Source: Chloroflexota bacterium
GTDB taxonomy: Bacteria > Chloroflexota > Anaerolineae > UBA2200
Direction: 5' to 3'
Assembly (NCBI GenBank): GCA_014360755.1
Contig: JACIWX010000001.1
Span: 62,001-126,000, forward strand
DNA: 64,000 nucleotides
Below the pieces are notes generated by a model, which saw nothing but the letters and a program-made list of their open reading frames with translations, was not told the DNA's origin and made no database searches. The translations under genes and the position numbers were made by a program. Positions 8,241 through 16,008 of the stretch are shown piece by piece (positions within the stretch are counted from its first letter, which is position 1; the number at the start of each line of letters is the position of its first letter).

Positions 8241-9113
8241 CTACTCGTAGTAGTGCATAAAGATTTCTTCCAACGTTGGCTCCTCAATCGTTACATCGGA
8301 GACTTCGATACCGCTGATCCTGCGCATGATCGCATTGATATCGCCTTTGAAGAAGAAGCGGACGGTGTGGTTGTGATGCTCCAGGTTGGTCACACCAGGG
8401 AGGTCGAAATAGGAGGCATCGAGATTGCTGGCCTCGATGCGAATTTTCTTGTAATTGTTCTGTTGTAAGGTACGGATATCCGCGATTTCGATGATACGTC
8501 CCTCCTTGATGATGCCGACACGGTTGCACAGGCGTTGCACTTCGCTCAGAATGTGCGAGGAGAAAAAGATCGTTACTCCACGTTGGTTCTCCTCGCGGAT
8601 GAGTTGGAAGAATTTTCGTTGCATGAGTGGATCTAGGCCGGCAGTAGGTTCGTCGAGGAAAAGCAACTTGGGTTGGTGCAAGAGCCCTTGCACAATGCCC
8701 ACTTTCTTTTTATTGCCGTAGGAGAGGTCCTCAATGCGGCGATACAGGTCCAGTTCCATGAGTTCGGCCAATTCATGCATGCGCTTTGTGCAGTCTTTGT
8801 GGTAAAAACTGGCCGAATATTTGAGCAGGTCAATCACCCTCATGCGTTCGTAGTAGAAAACATCAGAAGGCAAGTAGCCTATTTCTTTTCTGAGTTCTGG
8901 TCCGTACTTGATACAGTCCTTGCCAAAGATTGTAGCACTGCCACTGGTGGGATAAATGAGGGAGAGGAATAAGCGAATTGTGGTGGATTTGCCTGCCCCA
9001 TTCGGGCCGATAAAGCCAAAGATTTCCCCCTCTTCTACTTGGAACGAAACGTCAATGATACCACGGGCTTTGCCATAGTACTTGGTCAGATGGTTGGCTT
9101 CGATAACGCCCAT
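8241..9113 (-). CDS. ABC transporter ATP-binding protein
   Basis: The 290-aa protein drives the two ABC-2 permeases downstream. Walker A is GPNGAGKST at residues 36-44, Walker B is LFLDEPTAGLDP, and the signature is degenerate (SYGNK instead of SGGQ), as in many ABC-2 exporter ATPases. About 80 C-terminal residues follow the nucleotide-binding domain. The start at 9113 is fixed by AAGGAG seven bases upstream. The frame stays open to 9179, but those extra residues are encoded by a MITE (9132-9284) and should not be part of the protein. Confidence 0.9.
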   Translation of the reverse strand: MGVIEANHLTKYYGKARGIIDVSFQVEEGEIFGFIGPNGAGKSTTIRLFLSLIYPTSGSATIFGKDCIKYGPELRKEIGYLPSDVFYYERMRVIDLLKYSASFYHKDCTKRMHELAELMELDLYRRIEDLSYGNKKKVGIVQGLLHQPKLLFLDEPTAGLDPLMQRKFFQLIREENQRGVTIFFSSHILSEVQRLCNRVGIIKEGRIIEIADIRTLQQNNYKKIRIEASNLDASYFDLPGVTNLEHHNHTVRFFFKGDINAIMRRISGIEVSDVTIEEPTLEEIFMHYYE

Positions 9114-9131
9114 ACTCTCACTCCTTGTGCT

Positions 9132-9284
9132 GAGAGTGCTGAAAAACCTTCCAATGTCATGCTGAACGAAGTGAAGCATCTCGCAGTACTTGGGGAAATA
9201 CGGCTAAAGTTACGCGAGACCCCTTCGTTATACTCAGGGCAGGCTCTTCGCTTCACTCAGGGTGACAAGATTTTCAACACTCTC
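9132..9284. mobile_element. MITE-like element, copy 1
   Basis: This 153-bp element starts GAGAGTGCTGAAAA and ends TTTTCAACACTCTC, an inverted repeat of 14 bases with one mismatch. The interior is nearly identical to the copies at 30196-30349 and (inverted, longer) 43775-43976. The flanks carry an imperfect 8-bp duplication: CTTGTGCT before it and CTTGTGAT at its right end. It has no coding capacity for a transposase. It sits 18 bases upstream of the ATPase start codon, between the P-type ATPase and the ABC operon. Confidence 0.8.
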
Positions 9285-9342
9285 TTGTGATTGGACTGCT
9301 TGATTCCTTGTTTCTCTATTTGAACTTGGCGAGTTGCTTTGC

Positions 9343-12189
9343 CTATGAAACTTTCATGGTGCTGCGCTGTCTGCATTCCTGGCGTGACAGGATCCACTTG
9401 CTCAGTTCAGCAGCAATAGATGGGATCAGCGTTAGGGGCAAAATGGTCAGCCAGGTACGCAAAGGCAGCTCGAAAGTGTAAAAGACGGGCTCGAATACTG
9501 GCAAGTACACCACTGCCAGCATGAGCAGAAAAGAACTGAGCGTTGCCAGCACCATATAACGGTTGGAGAAGACGCGGAGTTTCAGCAAGGGACAACGTTC
9601 CGAGCGCGAGGTATAAGCCCGCCATAGTTCGGCGGAAATCAGCGTAACGAAAGCGATCGTCTGCGCTGCTACCAGAGAATCTGGATAAAGACGCAAGCCC
9701 AGCACGAATGCACCAAGCGTAGAAGCCGTGATCGCGATTCCCTGCACAGCGGTGTTCCAGATCATTTCGCGGTTGATGATCGGTTCGCGCGGTGGGCGAG
9801 GTGGCCTGTTCATGATGTCCGGCTCGCCAGCCTCCAAGCCCAAAGCCAAAGCCGGCAAACCGTCGGTAACCAGGTTCAGCCATAAGAGATGGATAGGGCG
9901 TAAGGGTATCGGTAAGCCTGCCAACATGGAAAGGAAGATGACCAGGATTTCACCAATGTTGCAGGATAGGAGATAGTAGACAAATTTGCGGATATTGGAA
10001 TAGATAATGCGGCCTTCCTCAACCGCAGCGACGATGGAAGCAAAGTTGTCATCGGTGAGGATCATATCGGCAGTCTCTTTGGCTACATCGGTTCCTGTAA
10101 TGCCCATGGCAATACCAATGTCGGCTCGTTTCAATGCAGGGGCATCGTTTACGCCGTCGCCTGTCATGGCGACGATATGGCCAATGGTCTTCAGCCCATC
10201 TACAATGCGCACCTTATGCTCGGGTGAAACGCGCGCATAGACGTCTACATTGTCCACGATTTTGATAAAGTCTTCATCATCCATGCGGTCCAGTTCTGGT
10301 CCGGTAAGAGCCAAGTGGCCTGCGGTGAGAAAGTCCAGCTCTTTGGCGATGGCAACGGCCGTGTCGCGATGGTCGCCTGTGATCATGACGGCTTTGATCC
10401 CTGCCTTCCGACAGGTCGCTACGGCGTCATATACTTCAGGGCGAGGAGGGTCAATCATGCCAGTTAGTCCCAGGAAGACCAGATTGCGTTTTTCGGCCCA
10501 ATCCAGCGCTTTTGCTTCGGAGATGGGCCGATATGCCACTGCTAGGACACGTAAAGCCTGGCTCGCCATGGCGTCATTGGCTGCCAGGATTTTGGCGCGC
10601 ATTTCTTCAGTGAGGGGCTTAACTTGCCCATCATCCTGGAAATAGCTGCACAGTTGCAGCAAGATGTCTGGGGCACCCTTGACATAGGCTCTAAAAGGAG
10701 GGTTTCCTCCAGGCACAGCATGTACTGTGGTCATGCGCTTGCTCGCCGAATCAAAAGGCACTTCTGCCACGCGAGGTTGTTCTTTTTCCAATTGCTCGCG
10801 CCATAGGCCTGCCTTCGCGGCGAGGACAACGAGTGCGCCTTCCGTGGGGTCTCCCACCATCCGCCAAGTCTCTTTTGTCTCGCTATTGTTCTGTATGATG
10901 CGCTCTAGTTGCGCATCGTTGCACAGGAGAGCGCCTTGCAGCAGGAGCATGAGAGGCGGGATGGAGCGCGGATCAACGGTCTGGCCACCCTGTTTGAATT
11001 CACCGTAGGGGGTGTATCCCTGTCCGGTAACGTGATAGAATTTGTCATTGACCCACACCTGGGTTACGGTCATTTCGTTTTGGGTCAATGTACCTGTCTT
11101 GTCGGAACAGATTACCGTGGCAGTACCAAGCGTTTCTACGGCTGGCAGGCGGCGCAGCAGAGCGTGGCGACGAACCATGCGCTGCATCCCCAGAGCCAGA
11201 CAGATGGTTACCACGGCAGGCAAGCCTTCAGGAACAGCAGCAATGGCGAGGCTAATCGCAGTCATGAATAGTTCTAGGATTTCCCCTTCATGTGCACTCA
11301 AGTATGCAGCAATACCCTGAGATAGGACAATGCCAGGCTGCGTATCACGGATGATGCCGATGAGGAAGATGATGCCGCAAATAGCCAGCGCTGCCGTGCC
11401 TAGTACTCTGCCCAGCTCCTCCAGGCGTCGTTGCAGAGGGGTTTCCTCTGCGGTAACTGCGCTCAGCATTTGGGCGATCAACCCGAACTGTGTGTGCATC
11501 CCGGTCGCAGTAACAATGCCCTTTCCCCGGCCGTATGTAACAACCGTGCCCATGAAGGCACTATTGCGACGGTCGCCTAGAGGGATGTCAGCATCCAGTA
11601 CGACAGAAGCATTTTTCTCAACAGGAGTAGATTCTCCAGTGAGTGAAGCTTCTTGAATGCGCAGGTTGACGCTCTCAATCAGGCGCAGGTCAGCCGGGAC
11701 ATTATTGCCGGCGGTAAGCACCACGAGATCACCAGGAACCAATTGCTCCGAGGGAATGGTTTCTTGATGGCCATCGCGGATGACCACGGCGGTGGGCGCC
11801 GCCATGCGCTTCAATGCTTGCAGTGATTGTTCGGCACGCCATTCCTGGAGCACGCCCAACACGGCGTTGATGATCACGATGGCGAGAATAGCGGCTGCGT
11901 CCACCCACTCCCCGATGGCCATTGAGATAAAGGACGAGGCAATCAGCAGCAAGACCAGGAAATTCTTGAACTGATCAAGGACGAGCTGCCAGAAAGAGAC
12001 GCCTGCTGTCTCCTGGAGTTTATTGGGGCCATAGATAGCCAGGCGCCTTTGGGCTTCTTCTGTGCTCAAGCCGTGTTTGAGGTCAGTGTGCAAAACGCGC
12101 ACCAGAGTATCCAGAGGCTGGGCATGCGGTTTTGCCAAGCCATTGGGCAGCTCTTCATTATCTATAGTAGTTGTTTCTTCTTTCGTCAT
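9343..12189 (-). CDS. P2-type cation-transporting ATPase, probably Mn2+ and/or Ca2+ exporter
   Basis: The 948-aa protein is a SERCA/PMR1-like P-type ATPase. It has an N-terminal cation-ATPase domain, TGES (actuator) near residue 184, the AVPEGLP membrane motif near 318, the phosphorylated Asp in [14 protein letters not shown] near 363, the nucleotide domain, ITGDH, and [20 protein letters not shown]. About ten membrane helices are visible, with a full C-terminal set of six. The family exports Ca2+ or Mn2+. A Mn2+-riboswitch-like leader upstream favours a role in Mn2+ efflux, as known for YoaB-type ATPases; this is inferred from context. The start has GGAG at a good distance. Confidence 0.9.
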   Translation of the reverse strand: MTKEETTTIDNEELPNGLAKPHAQPLDTLVRVLHTDLKHGLSTEEAQRRLAIYGPNKLQETAGVSFWQLVLDQFKNFLVLLLIASSFISMAIGEWVDAAAILAIVIINAVLGVLQEWRAEQSLQALKRMAAPTAVVIRDGHQETIPSEQLVPGDLVVLTAGNNVPADLRLIESVNLRIQEASLTGESTPVEKNASVVLDADIPLGDRRNSAFMGTVVTYGRGKGIVTATGMHTQFGLIAQMLSAVTAEETPLQRRLEELGRVLGTAALAICGIIFLIGIIRDTQPGIVLSQGIAAYLSAHEGEILELFMTAISLAIAAVPEGLPAVVTICLALGMQRMVRRHALLRRLPAVETLGTATVICSDKTGTLTQNEMTVTQVWVNDKFYHVTGQGYTPYGEFKQGGQTVDPRSIPPLMLLLQGALLCNDAQLERIIQNNSETKETWRMVGDPTEGALVVLAAKAGLWREQLEKEQPRVAEVPFDSASKRMTTVHAVPGGNPPFRAYVKGAPDILLQLCSYFQDDGQVKPLTEEMRAKILAANDAMASQALRVLAVAYRPISEAKALDWAEKRNLVFLGLTGMIDPPRPEVYDAVATCRKAGIKAVMITGDHRDTAVAIAKELDFLTAGHLALTGPELDRMDDEDFIKIVDNVDVYARVSPEHKVRIVDGLKTIGHIVAMTGDGVNDAPALKRADIGIAMGITGTDVAKETADMILTDDNFASIVAAVEEGRIIYSNIRKFVYYLLSCNIGEILVIFLSMLAGLPIPLRPIHLLWLNLVTDGLPALALGLEAGEPDIMNRPPRPPREPIINREMIWNTAVQGIAITASTLGAFVLGLRLYPDSLVAAQTIAFVTLISAELWRAYTSRSERCPLLKLRVFSNRYMVLATLSSFLLMLAVVYLPVFEPVFYTFELPLRTWLTILPLTLIPSIAAELSKWILSRQECRQRSTMKVS

Positions 12190-12280
12190 GATTTATCTCC
12201 TGGCTATGAAAACATCTGAGCTTTTTGGGAACAAGCCTGTTATCACGCAATCATGCCTGATTGATGGGTTTAACGTCAAA

Positions 12281-12323
12281 AGACCCTCGGCTTTCCCACG
12301 ACGATGGGAAAAGCCGAGGGTCT
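12281..12323 (-). terminator. intrinsic terminator forming the expression platform of the riboswitch
   Basis: On the minus strand, a near-perfect hairpin with 17-18 bp arms (12323-12306 and 12298-12281) and a short loop is followed by TTTT. Its 5' arm contains the GAGACC/CCCTCGGC segment of the aptamer, so terminator formation and aptamer closure exclude each other. Confidence 0.85.
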
Positions 12324-12432
12324 CGCTTATTGACAGAGTGCATAAACCCATTATATGCGCTCTACCAACCAGCGGGCCGGGCGATAAGCGCCGTGTTGAC
12401 GGCCTCGCTGCGAAAAGCTACTCCCCCTTGGC
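12313..12432 (-). promoter_or_regulatory. yybP-ykoY (Mn2+-sensing) riboswitch aptamer
   Basis: The leader of the P-type ATPase gene carries the two most conserved blocks of the yybP-ykoY motif on the minus strand: GGGGAGTAGC (12426-12417) and GCGAGACC (12325-12318). The closing stem P1 pairs GCCAAGGG (12432-12425) with CCCTCGGC (12320-12313), with one mismatch. The P1 3' strand is also the 5' arm of the terminator at 12281-12323. The predicted logic is that metal binding stabilises P1, prevents the terminator and turns the exporter on. In the known family Mn2+ is the ligand. I have not folded it by computer. Confidence 0.85.
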
Positions 12433-12469
12433 GTAAGGCTTGTATGCTTTGGAATCCTTGGCTGTAAAG

Positions 12470-12543
12470 TAGCGCATGGGGGATTCGAACCCCCGGTCTC
12501 CTCCTTGAGAGGGAGGTGTCCTAGGCCGCTAGACGAATGCGCC
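12470..12543 (-). tRNA. tRNA-Glu (anticodon CTC)
   Basis: The minus strand folds as a 74-nt cloverleaf. The acceptor stem is GGCGCAT with ATGCGCT (a G-U first pair). The D stem is GTCT/GGAC, the anticodon stem CCTCC/GGAGG with loop CTCTCAA (anticodon CTC), and the T arm GGGGG-TTCGAAT-CCCCC; the discriminator base is A. The 3' CCA is not encoded. The gene lies 38 bases upstream of the riboswitch aptamer with no terminator in between. Confidence 0.95.
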
Positions 12544-12554
12544 ATACGTTTGAC

Positions 12555-12583
12555 ATTTTAACCCCAAATAGCCGCTTTGTCAA
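12555..12583 (-). promoter_or_regulatory. promoter of tRNA-Glu
   Basis: On the minus strand, consensus TTGACA (12583-12578) and TAAAAT (12560-12555) are separated by 17 bases. The predicted start is only a few bases before the tRNA 5' end at 12543. The same transcript may continue into the riboswitch and the ATPase gene. Confidence 0.75.
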
Positions 12584-12728
12584 ATTTTCCTTGTGTTAAG
12601 ATGGAGTTCCGTTTCGGGGTAAATATTGCCTGAGAATCAAATTCCCTGGCTGAGTGCAGGCAAGCTGGCCTTGGCCAACTGGGCGGTAGAAGTTATGGGG
12701 AAAAGCCTGTGCAGAAAGCCTTGTCAAC

Positions 12729-12757
12729 TTGTGCGTATTGTATTCGTGTGCTACAAT
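12729..12757 (+). promoter_or_regulatory. candidate promoter of the yraN-miaA operon
   Basis: TTGTGC (12729-12734) and TACAAT (12752-12757) are spaced by 17 bases, 45 bases upstream of the yraN start. The -35 box is weak. The remaining intergenic space from 12584 to 12728 shows nothing I can assign. Confidence 0.5.
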
Positions 12758-12802
12758 TAGCAGCAGTTTGCAGGAATGGTCCCATAGAAAAGGGGAAAGG
12801 CG

Positions 12803-13177
12803 TTGCGCGATACACGACGGGCTCTAGGACAAAAAGGCGAAGACCTGGCGGTGCGTTATTTGCAGCAACTTGGCTATACAGTCTTGGAACGGAATTATCG
12901 CTCAGCCGAGGGGGAGATAGATATCATCGCACGCGACAAGGAGCGCTTGGCTTTTATTGAGGTGCGCACACGCCGAGGTACCGCTTTTGGGTCACCAGAG
13001 GAGTCAGTTACCCCTCGCAAGCAAGCGCGGCTGGCTACGGTAGCGCGACAGTATCTGCAGGAAAAGGGCTACCTGGATGTGGAGTGGGGCATTGATGTGG
13101 TGGCTGTGGAGTTCACGACAGGTAGTGTTCTGCAACGAATTACATTAATCCGCAATGCTGTGATGGAGACAGGATGA
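12803..13177 (+). CDS. yraN: YraN family (UPF0102) endonuclease-like protein
   Basis: The 124-aa protein has the restriction-endonuclease-like core of UPF0102: GQKGEDLAVRYLQQLGY, then GEIDIIARDKERLAFIEVRTR, in which the E/D-x-x-x-E-x-R pattern forms the nuclease-type active site. The biochemical role of this family is not settled. The start is TTG 12803, preceded by a purine-rich AGGGGAAAGG. Its stop overlaps the ATG of miaA by four bases, so the two are coupled. Confidence 0.9.
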   Translation: MRDTRRALGQKGEDLAVRYLQQLGYTVLERNYRSAEGEIDIIARDKERLAFIEVRTRRGTAFGSPEESVTPRKQARLATVARQYLQEKGYLDVEWGIDVVAVEFTTGSVLQRITLIRNAVMETG

Positions 13178-14118
13178 CCTCTGTGGCAAATATCCGTCCC
13201 CTCATTGTCATTGTAGGGCCTACGGCGGTGGGAAAGACGGCTTTGGCACTGCGCTTGGCTGATGACCTGCCGGTGGAAGTCGTTTCTGCTGATTCGCGCC
13301 AAGTGTATCGCTATATGGACATCGGCACAGCCAAGCCGACCGTGGAGGAGCGTCAACGGGTACGACACCATCTCGTGGATATCGTGGATCCGGATGAAAC
13401 ATTTACCTTGGCGCAATACCAACCGCTGGCTTATGAAGCCATCAATGACATCCAGTACCGTGGCCATATTCCATTGCTCGTTGGAGGGACCGGGCTATAC
13501 GTGAAAGCCGTGTTGGAGGGGCTTAGTATTCCTCGAGTGCCGCCAGATCAGCGTTTGCGCGAACAGTTGTACGCGGAAGCGGAAGCGAAGGGGTATGAGG
13601 AACTGCATCGCCGCTTGAAGGAGTTGGATCCTGTAGCCGCGGAGCGCATTGATGCGCGCAATGTGCGGCGTGTGGTGCGTGCTTTGGAAGTCTGTTATCG
13701 CATGGGGAAGCCTATTTCCAGCCTCCAGGAGGCGAGGCCGCCTCCGTATTCTGTCCTGACCATTGGCTTGACCATGCCACGTCCTCTGCTCTACCAGCGT
13801 ATTGACCAGCGTGTGGAGCGCATGTTGGCGGCTGGCTTGGTTGAAGAAGTGCGTTCTTTGGTTAGGCGTGGTTATGGCTATGAACTGCCATCGATGTCTG
13901 GCCTTGGCTATCGGCAGATTGGCATGTACCTGCGGGGTGAGGTCACTTTGGAGGAAGCGGTGGCGCTTATCAAACGGCATACGCGCCGTTTTGTGCGCCA
14001 TCAAGCGAATTGGTTCCGGGGGGATGACCCTACGATCGTTTGGTTTGATGCTTCAAACGATATATACGCGGCCGTGCTAGCAAAGATTAAGGACTTCCTT
14101 GGCTCACGTGAAAAATAA
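13174..14118 (+). CDS. miaA: tRNA dimethylallyltransferase
   Basis: The 314-aa MiaA transfers a dimethylallyl group to N6 of A37 in tRNAs that read UNN codons. The P-loop is GPTAVGKT at residues 15-22, followed by the DSRQVYRYMDIGTAKP tRNA/substrate motif near 42-57 and LLVGGTGLY near 101-109. The length is normal for the family. It begins inside the yraN stop (ATGA) and ends 15 bases before the kinase start, so the three genes probably form an operon. Confidence 0.95.
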   Translation: MTSVANIRPLIVIVGPTAVGKTALALRLADDLPVEVVSADSRQVYRYMDIGTAKPTVEERQRVRHHLVDIVDPDETFTLAQYQPLAYEAINDIQYRGHIPLLVGGTGLYVKAVLEGLSIPRVPPDQRLREQLYAEAEAKGYEELHRRLKELDPVAAERIDARNVRRVVRALEVCYRMGKPISSLQEARPPPYSVLTIGLTMPRPLLYQRIDQRVERMLAAGLVEEVRSLVRRGYGYELPSMSGLGYRQIGMYLRGEVTLEEAVALIKRHTRRFVRHQANWFRGDDPTIVWFDASNDIYAAVLAKIKDFLGSREK

Positions 14119-14133
14119 GCGTTGGAGAACCGT

Positions 14134-15960
14134 ATGGCATTGAAAATAGGCGATGTTTTAGCAGGCAAATTCAAAGTTATTGCTGAGATTGGAGAAGGCG
14201 GCTTCGGCAAAATATACCTGGGCCATGATGCGGGTATGGATCGCTACGTAGCGATCAAGGAATTGCTGCACGAGAGCGCCGAGGTAAGCCCTGAGGAATA
14301 TGAGGATTATAAACGGCGTTTCCGCAAGGAAGCGCAGGTAGTGAGCAAATTCTCTCACCCGAATGTGGTTACTGCGTACTCCTTGGAATCAGATAACGAG
14401 GGGGACCTTTATCTGATCCTTGAATATGTGGATGGCGGTAGTTTGAAAAACTTGCTCGCCTCAGGCCCATTGGAGCCGGCGAGAGCAGTGTCTATTGCCC
14501 TTGATCTTTGTGAGGCAATTGATGCCATCTGGAAATTGGATATTGTCCACCGCGACATCAAGCCCAGCAATATCTTGCTTACGAAGGAAGGGCAAGCCAA
14601 GCTCACTGATTTTGGCATTGCTCAGGTAGGGCATGAGACCCGGCGTACGCAGGAAGCACGGGCTCATCCCGGCACACCGGCTTACAAATCGCCCGAACAA
14701 GCCAGCACCACCGGTTACCTGGATCAACGCTCCGACTTGTATGCACTGGGCTTGGTGTTGTATGAAATGTTGACGGGCAAGCTATACCTGCGCAATCGCG
14801 TGCCACCCCATCGCCTGAACCGCAAGGTATCGCGAGCACTCAGTGCGGTGGTGATGAAGGCTTTGCAAGAAAATCCTGCTGACCGCTATCAGTCTGCTCA
14901 AGAAATGAAGGCTGCTCTGCAGGCAGCCATGAAGGGCGGGGGATGGCAAAATATGCGCGTCGCATTGGGTAGCCTGCGTGAACAGATACCTGTGCGCGGC
15001 GTTGTTTTTGCCATTGCCTTGGTGGCTTTGGGCGTTGCGATCTACCTGGGTACGCAGTCCTATAGTGGGTCGCGAGGAACAGTGCTTGGCTTGACTGCTA
15101 CAGCGGAGACACGGCGGGAGACGCTGCGTGCGGCATTGCTGGCTACACCGACTTCCACAATGTCGCCCACACCGGTCTTTACGGACGCTTTTGAGCCCGA
15201 TGATGTCAATCCCAAGCCAATCGCGCTAGGTGAGACCCAGCGCCACAATTTCTATCCGGATGGCGATGTGGACAGGGCTAGTTTCCGCGTCAAAGCCGGG
15301 CGGGTCTATGGGGTGATCACCAGCGACCTGGCTATTGGCGTGGACACGGTAGTTGTCGTCTCTGTGGCTGGCCAGCGTTATGAAAATGACGACGCCCAGG
15401 CAGGAAGCCTTAGTTCTGAAGTGTACTTTAAGGCGCTGGCAGAAGCAGTGGCAGTGGCTACCATCAGCAACAAGGGTAACTATAGCCCGGATGCAAGTTA
15501 TGATTTGACCGTGATTGAGCTTCCGCCTACGCCTTTACCTACGCCAACGGGTACCCAATCGCCTTCGCTAACGCCGACGAGTACGCCTACGCCGACGAGC
15601 ACTCCTACGCCTACTTTTACTCCTACCGTCACAGAGACCCGAACGCCGACGGCGACACCGACACAGACTGTCACGCCAACTTATACGCCTACCCCGACCA
15701 TTACCCGTACGCCTGTGCCGACGGATACTCGGACGCCTGTGCCAACTGAGACGATGCCGCCGACGCGAACGCCCACGGCGACTGAGACTCGTGTGCCAAC
15801 GGCGACGAACACACCAGTGCCCACGGCGACGAACACACCAGTGCCCACGGATACACCGGTTCCGCCGACGCCGACCGATACAGCAGTGCCCGAGCCCACC
15901 GCAACTGAGGTGCCTACACCGACGGAAACGCTGTTGACAAACCACACCCCTGATATGTAA
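14134..15960 (+). CDS. membrane-anchored Ser/Thr protein kinase with an extracellular PPC-like domain and Thr/Pro-rich tail
   Basis: The 608-aa protein has a Hanks-type kinase domain at about residues 13-270: glycine loop GEGGFG (20-25), catalytic Lys42, HRDIKPSN (139-146), DFG (159-161) and SPEQ in the activation segment. All catalytic residues are present. A single membrane helix follows (about 288-308). The outer part holds a beta-rich domain (about 350-460) resembling pre-peptidase C-terminal domains, including the marks FEPDD and YPDGDVD. A long Thr/Pro repeat follows to the end. Start ATG 14134 is chosen because GGAG lies seven bases upstream; the in-frame TTG at 14122 would overlap this site. 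It probably senses an envelope signal. Confidence 0.88.
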   Translation: MALKIGDVLAGKFKVIAEIGEGGFGKIYLGHDAGMDRYVAIKELLHESAEVSPEEYEDYKRRFRKEAQVVSKFSHPNVVTAYSLESDNEGDLYLILEYVDGGSLKNLLASGPLEPARAVSIALDLCEAIDAIWKLDIVHRDIKPSNILLTKEGQAKLTDFGIAQVGHETRRTQEARAHPGTPAYKSPEQASTTGYLDQRSDLYALGLVLYEMLTGKLYLRNRVPPHRLNRKVSRALSAVVMKALQENPADRYQSAQEMKAALQAAMKGGGWQNMRVALGSLREQIPVRGVVFAIALVALGVAIYLGTQSYSGSRGTVLGLTATAETRRETLRAALLATPTSTMSPTPVFTDAFEPDDVNPKPIALGETQRHNFYPDGDVDRASFRVKAGRVYGVITSDLAIGVDTVVVVSVAGQRYENDDAQAGSLSSEVYFKALAEAVAVATISNKGNYSPDASYDLTVIELPPTPLPTPTGTQSPSLTPTSTPTPTSTPTPTFTPTVTETRTPTATPTQTVTPTYTPTPTITRTPVPTDTRTPVPTETMPPTRTPTATETRVPTATNTPVPTATNTPVPTDTPVPPTPTDTAVPEPTATEVPTPTETLLTNHTPDM

Positions 15961-16008
15961 ATGAGGGCTGAAACCATGCAGCGCATCGAATGATGGAGAG
16001 GGAGCATC

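Noticed and set aside
9039-9290. Short plus-strand frame with an LNEVKHLAVLGEIRLKLRET-like product, and its look-alikes at 30128-30385 and 43706-43888
   Set aside because: These frames are encoded by the MITE copies; there is no ribosome-binding site and they are repeats, not genes.
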